Origin: Perkinsus olseni
Lineage: Eukaryota > Perkinsozoa > Perkinsida
Assembly (NCBI GenBank): GCA_013115125.1
Contig: JABANN010000527.1
Coordinates: 1-22,940 of the forward strand
Direction of reading: 5' to 3'
DNA length: 22,940 bases
This document shows, piece by piece, positions 9,288-20,010 of this stretch. Positions within the stretch are counted from its first letter, which is position 1; every line of letters starts with the position of its first letter. The notes under the pieces were generated by a model. The model saw only the letters and a program-made list of their open reading frames with translations, did not search any database and was not told the origin of the DNA. A program made the translations under genes and the position numbers.

Positions 9288-9511
9288 CTTATCTGAGGAA
9301 CGCCAAGTCCCTGAGGTTTCTTCTGAAAGCTTTCAAGAGGCAATGATAGAAGCATCCTGAACTGAGTTCGTGGATGGCAGCCGAGAGCTTCGTAGAGAGA
9401 CCAGAAGCTCATACGCTATCCCAACAACTACGTTCTATATAAACAGATACGCGTGTTTCAACTAGTTGCCAAACTTCAGGGCTCGCACCACTCCGAAAAG
9501 CATACTACGAC

Positions 9512-10695
9512 TCATAACAGAATTATTCCCAAAGTCTCCCTAAAATGATTGAGATGATTTATGTCGCTATAAAAGGATATGCTACACCGGCACCTCTATC
9601 AGAAAGACCTACAGTGACGCACCTGAAGTCTTCAGCTACCTGGCTGCACTTCTTATACAACTGCAGGGGCGCACGCCCTACATGGTCATATTGCCTACTG
9701 CTACACTCAAGCGACTCCTCGGGCGAGAGAGATTGGCTTCTCCGACATCCTCAAAGTGGAGAAAACAAGAATCTTCGAGTTGGCGACCGAACCAAACAAC
9801 AAAAAGTGTTGAGTAAAGCCCGCTTACTCAGTCCGAAGGGCGGTGGAGGTAAACAGCAACGTCGACGAATCGTACTCACCATCCTCATGCGCTCTCTCCA
9901 TCAGAGACACTGCTCCATTGTTATCATCCGCATCGTCACCCGCCATGCCAGGTTCCACCAGATGCAGCTGCACAGCCACCAGAGGCTTCTTGTGTCCATG
10001 ACGAGACCTTCGCTGCAGGAAAGACTTCGGCGGACCTGCCGAAAGAACTCTGCCGATCCGCGCTGATGCAGCAAACCCACCCTGCTCGTCTCCAGCTCTG
10101 TCCATCGGCTGCATCACCAAAGGCTCCATCAGCTTCGAGCGGGCATTCCTACAACAGGAGCTGCTACCACCAAGCGGATATGCGCCGGTTTCGGTAAAGT
10201 ACTGTAGTGATGAATCATCACTGGGAATCATCACTGATGATTCCCTAGTGTTGTCTCCGTAGCTAGCATTCAATTCTATCACCCATGCGCAGCTTATGAC
10301 ATCTGTTGATTCCTTTAATGGGAAACACTAGTTGGTTATCGGCTTGTTGACAACGGCAGAATCTCTGCGAGGTAGGTGTCAGAGCTCCACCCGTACTGAA
10401 GGCGAGCGACGACTATTGAGAAGGTTGCTTAGTAGATTACGAACGTGCGGGGCACAGAAAAGCATAACAGTAGGAGGCACAGGTACCAGTGGTACCTACC
10501 ACAACTTACTCTAATCTCGTTCGAGCGGCATTCAACGACTCCATCAGAGACTCGATATTCAAGCTCCCCTCGGACGCAGGCCTAATCAGAATCAACTCTC
10601 TATCGGTGATCACAGCCGTGGCGCTACTCGATGGCCGCAACAACTGTCGCGATAACGATGAAGATAATGAGAGTCGCTCCGGAAATGGCAGACAT
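9512..10695 (-). CDS. membrane-anchored or secreted protein, seven exons, 272 aa
   Basis: Proposed exons are 10695-10628, 10581-10510, 10412-10397, 10327-9880, 9826-9705, 9660-9623 and 9566-9512 (819 nt). The N-terminus MSAISGATLIIFIVIATVVA is a strong signal peptide or anchor. Splice signals include GTAAGT at 10509 with ctactaagcaaccttctcaatag at the far end (branch point, pyrimidines and AG), GTGAGT at 9879, and introns of 46, 53, 44 and 56 nt. The long fourth exon is Ser, Gly and charge rich (SDDSSLQYFTETGAYPLGG, then a basic FLQRRSRHGHKKP). The end reads INHLNHFRETLGIILL. I do not recognise the family. Two abutting one-base-centre palindromes (10206-10245) lie within exon 4. The 16-nt third exon is the weakest point; the main exon and first two exons are the firmest. 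Confidence 0.6.
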
Positions 10696-10864
10696 GTAGA
10701 TTCAAAGTAATGGCTAAGTTAAGGCGACCCTCTCTGCTAGATGGCTAACACTCTCCTCGAGCCAGGTATCTCCATCTTCGGCAGCAGCTCTAAAGACGAC
10801 CCCTTCGACCAGAGGAGTAATAGACTATAGCTACGTGCTCAGGATTATCGTCTGAGTTCGATAT

Positions 10865-11037
10865 AAAAACCATTGGAGTTTCCCCCGCGATATGAAAAAC
10901 ACTAGTGAAATACGCACTTCACATCGCGAAATTCACACTCGACAAGTCAATAACGCGTGAAACAGCTTAGGTGTTTCTCACTCGCGATGTGAATGGGAAG
11001 CTACTTCGCGTATTACTGGTGAAACTCCATTGATTTT
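10865..11037. repeat. imperfect 173-nt inverted repeat (MITE-like or large hairpin)
   Basis: The ends are inverted copies: aaaaccattggagtttc at the left, and gaaactccattgatttt at the right as the near-complement. Inner blocks also pair: tagtgaaatacgc with gcgtattact, and ttcacatcgcga with tcgcgatgtgaa. It lies in the intergenic stretch between the genes ending at 11104 and starting at 10695. I cannot define a target-site duplication, so a mobile origin is a guess. Confidence 0.6.
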
Positions 11038-11103
11038 AGCCCTTATTATCATACCAGGCTCTACCTTAACATTGATATAAATACGATTTGGTCCCCAATA
11101 ATT

Positions 11104-12372
11104 TTAAAAATGTGTTAACAGAGGTCGGGAGACAGTGCGCCGCACCGCATTGAATGCTCTGAGTAGGAACTCACAGCCAACCATCTTCGGCACGAAAAAT
11201 GACAGTCCACCCGCTGCCCCGATTGAAGAACGAAACACTGAGTCTGCACGATAAATCATGACGACAACATCATCACAAAATTCGTCTGGCCGAAGGGCCT
11301 GTGAGTATATTTCCAACGCTCCTGTCGCCGTCTGATGAAAGAACTAACCAGTAAGAACAGCCACAGTTGAGACCTTACTCGGAACTTCTTCTGGTAAAGT
11401 CCTGTCGGCTAAAGATTGTGACGTCGTGACACGGCGCCAAAGATACGATCCAGCCACCGGCGGCGCTGCTGGTATGGCGTTCAATCGGAGCCCCCAATCC
11501 TGACCTGAAAAATCTTTCTACTGCGTCAGGGCTCCGAGGCAGACAGCAAGAGGGTAAGGAAACGGAAGGCTCCAAAGTGAGAGACCCCTGGTAAGCAAGA
11601 AAACCTGCGAATAACAGATCACCACGATATGTAGCCTCACCGTCAGTCCACCCGGCAGCAGTGGGGCTTCGCCCAACCCTCTGAGGTCTGTCAAGTCGTC
11701 TCCTGCAAGACCACATGGTAAAACTTAAAAATATTCTTCCATAAAAAAGGAAAATTAAAGCGCGCTCTCAAGATGACACGCAACCACCCACCACCATGTC
11801 GATCACCCGAGCGACGAGGCCTGATTGGGCTAGTCAGTTCCCACCTGAGCGCGGATGTTGACGAAGCCATTCCAGCAGTCCGGAATTCTCCACCGCCAGC
11901 GGGTTCGTGCTGAACTCAAACTCTCCCGAAAAACACCAGCCGTTGGATGCTCACTTTCCTACGGCGAGGGGCGCTCGCCGTGAATGGCGTCTTCAACACG
12001 CCCGGCCCCGCCGTTCGACACAGATAAAAGTAGGACGCTTCTAGGGCAGCAATAGACGATCGCAACACATCAGGAGGAGTACCTCTGCGGAGTTCACTCG
12101 GTGAGGAGCCCTCTAGCGCCCGGAATTGATCCAGCGCTGGCGTGCTCTTCGACTGCTGCTTGCCACGAGCTCCTCGAAACTCTCGAACGACAGTCTCTGG
12201 ACTCCCGCCTGATGGGAAGGTGAAAGCGTTCGAGTCCGATCGAAGTTGTCTAGAGCTGATCTAAGCCATTCAAGGTGTGAATATTGAAGCGGCACCTGGC
12301 CCAGTAGATCAGAAAGTAATACAGCTGTCGAATAATGAGCTTCGCGCGTGCAGGTGTGAATTTTAAGCCCAT
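11104..12372 (-). CDS. unknown protein, seven exons, 320 aa
   Basis: Exons 12372-12296, 12249-11955, 11909-11780, 11702-11641, 11587-11447, 11408-11379 and 11331-11104 total 963 nt with consistent phases and end in TAA. Introns are 46, 45, 77, 53, 38 and 47 nt, with donors such as GTGAGC (11954), GTGAGG (11640) and GTAAGG (11378). The start MGLKFTPARAKLIIRQLYYF is helical and hydrophobic. The second exon is a long open frame of Ser, Arg and Gly-rich character, ending basic (APRRRK). The last exon reads ALEIYSQALRPDEFCDDVVV and ends SRPLLTHF. I recognise no domain. It could be the 3' part of one longer gene with 12453-13097, because only 80 bp separate them and possible splice sites exist in that gap. 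Confidence 0.55.
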
Positions 12373-12452
12373 CGCCAATAACCGGCGAAGTACGACCAGC
12401 CCAGTTTCAAGAGGGGCGAGTTTTTAACTTTAAACTTGAAGTCTAGGCAAGC

Positions 12453-13097
12453 CTACTGAGCACAGAAAGTGTATTTGAAATGATGTAAGATTCGGGAAAC
12501 ACAGCTCTTCCACCCGACTGTATTACTTCTCCTAATGGCGCCAGCGGAAGTGCCCGGCCTGGTCCCAGCGGATTCGTCCGGCCTTCTCAAGTACTGGCCA
12601 AACCCACCGCCGCTCTTGGGACGCATCCTTTCACCTTGTGTAGGGCCTGAGATCGCCCCTGAGTTTAAAGCCACGAGCAACCTCCCTACTGAGCGTTTCA
12701 TTTTGTTGGGGGAAGCAGGCCGTCACGCCGGGAGACAATCCCTTCTGTTGATACTCTCCTCGCGGACCAGGTAGTACCGAGGGCAGTCGCTGAGATCAAA
12801 ATCGATCAGATGATCGATCTCGCCAAAACCACCCACTTCGAATTCAACCTTCTCCGGTTCTTCTGCTTCTAATACCGGCACCGACTCGGTCGTATCAAGG
12901 CCTTGAGGAACTGAACCGCAGCGGACTCTCCCGATTCACTACGACGTAAATTTACCCTCACGTAATGTCGGCTGCGATGTTGAAGCCCGTCGGGGACCCT
13001 CTGGAGGGCTTCGTACTTCGTACTTCAAAGCACAGCGAACCGTGGTGCGGGCCGGTACATACAGGCGACGACCAGGGCGGAAGTCGAGCTCCACCAT
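12453..13097 (-). CDS. unknown acidic/basic protein, three exons, 177 aa
   Basis: Exons 13097-12956, 12910-12755 and 12688-12453 total 534 nt. Introns are 45 nt (GTAAAT...GGTTCAG) and 66 nt (GTATCA...CGCTCAG). The start MVELDFRPGRRLYVPARTT is followed in exon 2 by an acidic stretch (VLEAEEPEKVEFEVGGFGEI, then DHLIDFDLSDCPRYYLVREE), which strongly suggests coding. Exon 3 is Gly and Arg rich (MRPKSGGGFGQYLRRPDES). An alternative donor near 12512 would extend the transcript into the downstream gene. No family recognised and no signal peptide. Confidence 0.55.
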
Positions 13098-13331
13098 GGG
13101 ACAGATAGAACCTAAGATACGCTATAGCGATCGCATCGGAATAGTTTCTGACCAGCTTTCATCAGGTCAACGTAGAGGTTCTCCAAGTTACTCCTGATGC
13201 TGCCCTCTACCCGCAACAAGGCCACCAGTGATGTCGCCTGAGAGATACTCGGTGAATCATACTAACACTACAGGCAATGCAGAGAGCGGAAAAAAAACTG
13301 TACAGCCCGAGAACTTTCCACTTACAACGAG

Positions 13332-16300
13332 TTAGAGTTTAACTTCATTTATGTGCTTTAATGAAAACCAGACCGCAAACTCGAAAAAAATGATTTCACC
13401 AATCCCAAGACTAACCTCCGTCACGCGAGAAACCGAGCTCATGCCTTTTCCGAAAAGAAGGCTTCTGCCTTGCTTCGATACAAGGTCCGGGTAGGATGAA
13501 TCCTGAGAGAATTTTTTCCCGACAGACACAACGGCAGAGGCAAAACTCACCTGAAGCATCCTCACTATGGCGACTACCCTCATCAGCTCACTGCGGACCA
13601 AATCAAATACCATCTCCCGCAGTTCTCCTAGCCGCCTCAGCCGATCCAAGACGCCTGTCGCAACAAATTCGGATTTTTTCCGCCCGAAAATTCTCACTTT
13701 TCACAAGTCTGGTAAACCTGTGAACTCTCGTCATGCCGTCGCCGTACCCGAACGGAGGCTTCCTCGCAGCATGCAGGACGTCCATGTACCCCTCCCAAAC
13801 CGTCCGCGCCAGAAGGTCCAGCTCCTGAGCGGGCAATGCGCATCCGAAGAGACGAATCTTTCGCTCACTTCCAGCTCCATCTTGAAGACATCCACTGGCC
13901 CATCTCTCTCGTCGGGAGGTGTCCACGCCATGAAGAAACCAGCGTCATCAGACAGGCCTGAAGAGAATTTCCTCCGCCGGGAATCGAACCCGGGACCTCC
14001 GGCATCTTACCCGATATACAGGTCTGAACGGCAGTGCCACTACCATCATCAGCTTCGCTAAACTCTTCATCCGGGAATCCCGATTTCCTCCTCTCCCTAC
14101 CACACCAATAGTAACTCATCCCACTTCCGAGGATACCCACTTCTCAGTCCTCTCAGCTTGCTCAGCCTCTCTCGCGTCCGCCAGCATCCTCTCCAAGACT
14201 TGTATTTGACCACGAAGAGTTGCAACTGTGGCTCGCAAAGATTCTATCTGAAAACGCAGTCCGCTCGAAAAAAGTATCTTCCCATCCGTCCGACCTCTCC
14301 CCGCAATTCCGCTTCCCTCCTCTGCCCTGCCTGCTTCTCAGCCTCCATCGCCTCTAAAAAAATATACCCTTCACGCTCCTTGCAATCAACAACAACATCC
14401 TCAAAAATTTGATCGATAATTAACGATGGAGCTGCCGGTCTATCATACTACACAAAAATAAAAACTTGAAATATTTATAAATTAAAAATTCATGATGATA
14501 CTCATTATCAATACCGGATACCAGTAGGAACTAAAAAATACCGAAATACTTTCGCTAAAGCATCAAGTATCATGGAAAAGAGAAGGACAGTATATCGAAC
14601 TTCATTCATTTCGCCAACACTTCCTCTCTAATCGACAAAACGCCTAATAAATACAAGGCGCCGATATATCGACATACCCATTTTTCGTCGAAAACACCGG
14701 GCCACAAGTGACAATGCAATAACGCACCCTTGCGTATAATATCCCTGATTATAAGTGTCATAATATTGTTATCTATCCAACTTCATTCCTCCCACCAAGA
14801 GTTCCTTTCTAAGCGACAAAACGTCTAAAGAACATTCTTCGCTCCAATACAAGGCGCTGCTCTAGCAAGGTTATCGTACACCAAAGCCCATCCTTCCAAT
14901 TGCAAAATTACAGCACAGTAACCCACCCCTGAGCATATCTCTTTCCTTCTCCGTCTCCTCTTGCTGCTTCCTCAACTCAGCCATCACTTCCTCCATCTGC
15001 CTCGCTTTCTCAGCAGCTTCTTCCAACTCCCTTAGTGCCTTCACAACAATACCGTGCACTCCATTCCGGAACCAACCAGTTCGATGATTTCCCCGTGGAG
15101 CGGTAGGAAATTCACGGGCAGCTCTTCTTAGACCAGAAGAAGATTCACGGGCAGCTCTTACTTACTAATAAATTATTAGTATTATTATTATATTATTAGT
15201 ATATATAGACGTATAGTGAGTTACTATTAGTATTATTAGTAATAATACTAATAGTAACTCACTATACGTCTCCTCTCGTTCTGAGCCGATTTCGGCCAGG
15301 CAACGGACCAACAACCGGCAGGCAGTCGGCTGTTTATAAGGTCGGGGTGCTCAGGTTAAGTAACTCAGCGCTGGGCTGAGTTTTTTTTTCGCACATCATT
15401 CGGCGCATCCACAAACAATAATCAAGCCTCCCCCATCACTCACCACAGCGTTGGCATCCCGTCCACTTTCCTCCCCAGCCACCACCAGTCGATCCACTTC
15501 CTTCTGCAGCACTTCCTCTCTACTTCTCGCCTCCTCCAACGCCGCCTCAGCCTACTCAAAATATATATAATCTCGATAGGAGCGCTGGCCTACCTTCTCA
15601 ACTTCCCTTCTGAGACTCTCCAGCTCAGTCTCGCGAGATTTCAGCCCTTCCAAAGCTTCCGCCAAGGATTTCTCCAGAGCGGCACACCTGAATTGGCAAC
15701 GCCGATTTGCGTTAGGAAAGAGCAAGATAGCAAGATATGGCAGCCACGCCGAAATCACCTCTCTTCAGCAGCTTCCAGTTTCGCCTGAGCTTCTCGTAAC
15801 TCCTCCTCTCCTCCGACCGACTCCGCCGCCTCTTCCACCACTGGTGGCGGTTCTTCCTTCCTCGCGTTGTCGAGTTCTTCCCGCAAATTTTGAGCCTCTC
15901 GCTTCGCTCCGTCTACTTCTCGCTGCATAGCCGCCAATTTTCCTTCCAGCTCCGCAACCTGGCAAGATACTACATACTCGCGTGTCGTTTTTCTTCTCGA
16001 CAGAAGAGCGTATCATGTCGTCATTCGGCGAGTCGAATCATTAAAGCGCTGCCCCAGGATTTGCTGAGTCCCGCCCTGAGCCTCATTTTTGCATGAGGTT
16101 GCATCTTCTTCGTGACGCACAGTATGAAAAATCAACTCCGATCAACGCTTCCCCCATCACTCCCTTCTACGACGGAAAATAGGAAAATCAACACCACTGA
16201 TAGAACTCCTCTCGGTGATACATATACCGATATGCTGATACCCACTATAAACACAGACTCTTGAGCTCAAAATACCGAGAAAGATACCCCAGCAGACGGA

Positions 16301-17552
16301 TGTAGCAGACGGGCGTCTACTACATTTTCCTGCCACTTAGTTCGCTCCTGCTTCACCCTCTCATCAACCGTTCCCTCCAAGCGGCTTCGTTCGTCCTGAG
16401 GAACCAAGAGTAGCGAAGGACGTAATATACTTGAGCTCAACCAGAGATGGCTTCATCATCACTACTAAATCAACGATGGGAAATTCACGATGAAGCCAAA
16501 AAAATTATTCTTCTTTTCCTGAGGAACGAAGGGTAGCGGAAGACGTGATAACCTTGAGGTTTTGCCAGATGTTACTTGCTACTACCAAAACTACTAGTAC
16601 AGACGGAACACCATAGTAGGCAGCAGTCTAGTCCGGGAAGAACGCTGCAACGACGGAACTTTCATAGAAAATTAACGATGCGGCCAAAAAACGAAAATTC
16701 TTCCGGAATTTTCACCCTAGGCGCGAGAAATGAGCAATTGCCGATGGCACCACTGGAGAGCGGCAATTCCGAAGAGCAGAAAATCAGCTTAAAATGGTTA
16801 ATAACGGAAGGACTTCCAAGTCACCTCTGATGCTTGTGCAACCGCGACCTCAACTTCCTTATCGATGCGCGGCTGGACATGCTCGCTGATGACCCCTGGG
16901 TGGACCTAACACAGTGACAAGGAAATGTTATCGGACACAAGCTCGTCGACAGTGACCTAGCAAGTTGGTCATGGGACGGTGATACATGGTATATCGAAGA
17001 ACCAGAGGCCTGGCTACCAATCGTCAACTTTAACCGCCACGAGGCAGCCCACTAGGGTCTACCGTGATAGACCTATCTCACGAAAAAAAGTGAGGCTATC
17101 GCCAAATTCAGCGTTCACCTTAGTAACCGACCCTCGTGACCGCGCGCCACGAAATACAAATACTGGACTAATACATCCACAGCATGTGAACCCCTTTAAA
17201 AAATAATAGAACATCGCAGGTTTAGAAAATTTCTCGGAGACTATTGCGATTCATTGCCTCTACGCTTACCAAAACAGTTTGCGTTTATAATATCTGTCCT
17301 GTATGATGAAGGCCGCAAAATTTCCCAGCGAAAATCCCCTGGCCATCCGATAACCCACCTCGGCGAAGGCGGCAAGCACGTCCTCGGGACGGAACTTGTT
17401 ACACAGCTCGGTGACTTCCTCCTCCACTGACAGCGCATGGATGAGCTCAGCTCGAACTTGCACGACCGAAGGCTTCCTGAGAACCCAAAGCAAATCAAAT
17501 TGGGCTGCCGAGTGGCGACTATGAGGAACTCTTCCAAAAAATTTCTGCCCAT
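13332..17552 (-). CDS. long coiled-coil protein with about 20 exons
   Basis: Exons I can join by phase are 17552-17530, 17476-17270, 17193-17119, 17072-17053, 17013-16957, 16895-16825, 16395-16324, 15958-15759, 15687-15594, 15551-15444, 15038-14880, 14447-14295, 14247-14141, 14096-14020, 13957-13869, 13824-13698, 13654-13551, 13502-13416 and 13355-13332 (TAA). The joins across 16824-16396 and 16323-15959 are unresolved. The N-terminal domain starts MGRNFLEEKPSVVQVRAELI, with FRPEDVLAAFAEVGYRMARG. A long heptad coiled coil follows (for example LAAMQREVDGAKREAQNLRE and LEALKSRE-type runs such as LESLRREVEKAEAALEEARS). The C-terminal part is globular, with WTPPDERDGPVDVFKMELEE and ARKPPFGYGDGMTR. 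Most introns are 39-76 nt; two of about 405 and 432 nt (15443-15039, 14879-14448) carry inserted repeats. It is probably a cytoskeletal or scaffold protein, judged from the coiled coil alone. It could be two genes if the unresolved region contains a start. Confidence 0.65.
13958..14019 (-). other. intron containing a tRNA 3'-half-like sequence
   Basis: This 62-nt intron of the coiled-coil gene (GTATAT...TTCTCTTCAG) contains GGTCCCGGGTTCGATTCCCG. That is a perfect T arm (CCGGG, TTCGATT, CCCGG) and pol III B box, followed by CGGAGGA where an acceptor strand would be. The upstream half is coding exon and gives no complete cloverleaf. I read it as a tRNA fragment captured in an intron, or a chance match of high quality. 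Confidence 0.45.
14598..14866. repeat. diverged direct repeat inside a large intron
   Basis: The stretch at about 14598-14661 (aacttcattc...cgacaaaacg...aatacaaggcgc) recurs at about 14779-14858. It lies within the 432-nt intron of the coiled-coil gene. It is probably a local duplication; no element family recognised. Confidence 0.5.
15208..15270. repeat. perfect 63-nt hairpin, 31-bp arms around one base
   Basis: The left arm 15208-15238 (gacgtatagtgagttac...) and the right arm 15240-15270 are exact reverse complements with a single G at 15239 between them. It sits in the 405-nt intron of the coiled-coil gene, beside an AT-rich stretch of attagtatt repeats (15165-15207). Its architecture matches the hairpin at 3428-3488, but the two share no sequence. 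Confidence 0.95.
15361..15390 (+). terminator. stem-loop followed by T9
   Basis: An 8-bp stem (AACTCAGC and GCTGAGTT) with loop GCTGG runs straight into nine T residues. In bacteria this would be an intrinsic terminator. Here it lies in an intron of a minus-strand eukaryotic gene, so a pol III termination tract or chance is more likely. I cannot identify an upstream plus-strand RNA gene. Confidence 0.4.
16388..16702. repeat. local duplication containing an intron 3' splice site
   Basis: The block at 16390-16434 (tcctgaggaac.aagagtagcg) recurs at 16517-16558, and the block at 16474-16515 (caacgatgggaaattcacgatg.agccaaaaaa) has a weaker copy at about 16664-16702. On the minus strand each first block ends in GTTCCTCAG, a good splice acceptor. 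It is therefore a duplicated acceptor region in the unresolved part of the coiled-coil gene. Confidence 0.5.
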
Positions 17553-17793
17553 CGCTTCAAAAAGGAGCGAAATTCTGTGATCAATCCCAGTTTTCGGCCT
17601 CGGCCATGGACGAAGATAAGGTCGTGATAGTCGCGTAAAATAAAGGCATGATGGCGAAGCTCTATGGGGCTACGTAGATTTTGCCTCTCGCAAAGTCACC
17701 TTAAAAATTCTGTCATCAGTCACAGGCGGGCGCATGCGTAGCCTTGGACGAAAATGAATCTTCCCGCGCGGAATGCAGTCACGACGAAAAGGC

Positions 17794-19495
17794 TCACTTT
17801 TCTGTTAATCGCCTCTTAGCTTCCTCTTCTTCCTCCCGCTTCTTCAACTTCTCACCTGTGTATCAAATCTGTGGCATGTGGCAAAAGAGGAAACCTCCGA
17901 CCGTGAACCATGGCACACAGGCAGTGACGTCACCACGAGAGCCCCCTCGAGAGACTTCTCATTTCAGCGCGTTCGAAGACCCCGGAGTTCTATCACTATT
18001 CCGGCGAGCCTTACGAAGGCCATCCCTGGCGATGATGCTCTCCAGCTCAGCGTTGATGTCTTTCAAATTGTTAAATCTCGTCACCCAAAGTTCCACCGAT
18101 AACTTTATCTTGTCATTCAGCAACCTGAGAACAGAGATCGGATCTGGACTCTGCACGTAAACCCTCGGACTCCGCGGGAAGAAGCAAACTGTGCGCTTTT
18201 TCAAGGACGGGAAACTTCTATTTTTATAACGCTGATAGTCCTATCTTATGCTAATAACGAACCGCTCAGAGAGACCGGCTGCAAAATTGTGGGAGCCAGA
18301 GTGCAGCGAGCTAACCGATCAACAACCCAAGGCCAAGACTTTCGACCAGCTCTTACTCTCTGAGTTCTTCCTCTATGAAGTCGGTCGGATCGAAGTAGTA
18401 GGCCTCATAAACATCATCTTCCGTGTCTTCTGAAGACAGCAAAAGGCATCTTAAGAGGGAAGAAAGCCCACGACGACCCGTTTCATTTTTCAGTCGGGAA
18501 ACCACAACTCACGCTCCGCTCAACAGCACGGCTCAACTCAGAGAGGCACAAATAGTTGACTAATTTTGAAGTAATATCCGAGCTCAGGACTCTTAAACTA
18601 ATCACGTGAAATGTCAGATACAAAATCGATTCTGAGATTCAGATTGAACAACGTGTCACTCTGCTCAAACCCAAGGAGCCCTCGACCAGCACCGGCTGAA
18701 CTACGCTTACCATGGCCACGGGATTGTCTTTGGCGCTTTAGGTAAATTTGATTCCTTAAGTGCGTGAGCTCTCGGTAGTAGGCCAGTCGACAACGTGACA
18801 GGAGACTGAGAATAATAGACTATCGAAACCGAAGCCAGCATTAGACCAAGCCACATACTGCGACCTCGTCAAGCGCCAGTAAGGACCTTCTAGATCTGCT
18901 CTCGCTCAGCTAGCCACAATCAGGACGAGTCAGGAGGTCACCTCGATCGTTCAAGAAGGGCCTCCTCGACCGTCTGCATTCTCTCGACGAGAGCTTGGTT
19001 CTGCCTAAGGATAGCGTCGTGATACCGCACGTTTCGCACGGGTATCTGAATTGAAGCAATGCCCTCGATGATCCACACCAACCACTCTACCGTATCGAGG
19101 CAGAGAGAAAGCACGCCGTCGCAGAGGTTGCTGAGGACGTTATCCACCACGTCCGTTCGAAGATCGACTTTGGCGAAGTTCCGAAAAGGCAGGTCGTCCA
19201 AGTCGAGCACCTAAGAGTCTAGCGATGGAAGATGCTCGTTTACAGTGGAACGACGTACGTTGTCAGCTGCTTGCATCAAGGGGTAGTCGACCCGTGCGGG
19301 ATCGATCGGCTCGCCTCGTTGAAGCCTCTCGGATATTTCCCTCACGCACTGTCCGAGCAGCTCCACCAACTTTGTCTTGTGCTCGGCGACGCACTTCTCG
19401 AGCGACTTCGATTTGCGTAGTCTCGATCGTGCAGCTGCTACTAATTGCTCTTCATTTGGTTTGACGTGCCGAGGCGTGTCAATTCCCTCCGTCAT
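17794..19495 (-). CDS. helical protein, nine exons, about 355 aa, unknown
   Basis: Proposed exons are 19495-19259, 19210-18942, 18805-18711, 18631-18509, 18429-18357, 18310-18259, 18217-18171, 18124-18015 and 17855-17794 (1068 nt). Firm introns include GTACGT...CTCTTAG (48 nt, 19258-19211), GTAAGA (46 nt, 18356-18311) and 41- and 46-nt introns after it. The start MTEGIDTPRHVKPNEEQLVA is chosen because the frame is protein-like from there; an ATG at 19579 is an alternative. The body is helical (LVELLGQCVREISERLQRG). A motif LLSRCRLAYYRELTHLRNQI resembles helices of large protist cytoskeletal proteins. Then comes an acidic stretch (DTEDDVYEAYYFDPTDFIEE) and a highly charged tail (EKLKKREEEEEAKRRLTEK). 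The joins around 18941-18806 and 18508-18430 are the least certain. Confidence 0.6.
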
Positions 19496-19579
19496 TAACA
19501 ACCATTTGCTAGACAAACTGCGATAGGAGCGTTCGACTCGAGAGAAGCCAAGTCGAATTCGACCGATGATCATCGTCAT

Positions 19580-20009
19580 CAGGGAAGCGCCTCAATCGAC
19601 ATGAGCCAATTCGTAGATCACCGGAGGAGGAGCGGAGAATCTTCAATGGCGACCTCAGTTTCCGGGCGAGCGCTAAATAACATGCTTTTCGAGTTTTCGC
19701 GCGCGCCCAATATCGCCAAGCGCGGACTCGACAGAGGGCACAGAGGGCTAATCGGCCAGCTGATGCACATCAACGTCGATTTCTAGCTGGGGCCGTATGT
19801 GGATCCTGATGCGTGCATCGCTACCCCTGAGTAAAATCACCCTGTGATCCCGATGCGTGAGTAAAATCGGGTAGTGGTGCTGAGTACGTGAGTCGGATGA
19901 GTCATGCTTAACACAGCGCGCTACGCTTGAAGTGGCATTCTGGAGAGTAGCGGGAAAGGGTTCTTCTGGAGCACGGACGACTCGAAGACAAATCCAGCCA
20001 TACAAACAT
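19580..20009. other. intergenic stretch between the helical-protein gene and tRNA-Thr
   Basis: A plus-strand frame 19601-19786 (61 aa, containing SMATSVSGRALNNMLFEF) is protein-like but short and unsupported by splice signals or homology, so I leave it uncalled. The minus strand also has a readable frame (19748-20005). A direct repeat of gagtaaaatc with gatgcgtg occurs at 19808-19866. Confidence 0.35.
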
Positions 20010-20010
20010 A

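Noticed and set aside
9545-10066. Plus-strand ORF of 173 aa
   Set aside because: It is the antisense shadow of the minus-strand gene 9512-10695, which has splice signals and a hydrophobic N-terminus.
13567-14061. Plus-strand ORF of 164 aa
   Set aside because: It overlaps several phase-consistent minus-strand exons of the coiled-coil gene.
19601-19786. Plus-strand 61-aa frame beginning MSQFVDHRRR
   Set aside because: It is protein-like but short, without splice or homology support, and the opposite strand is also readable.
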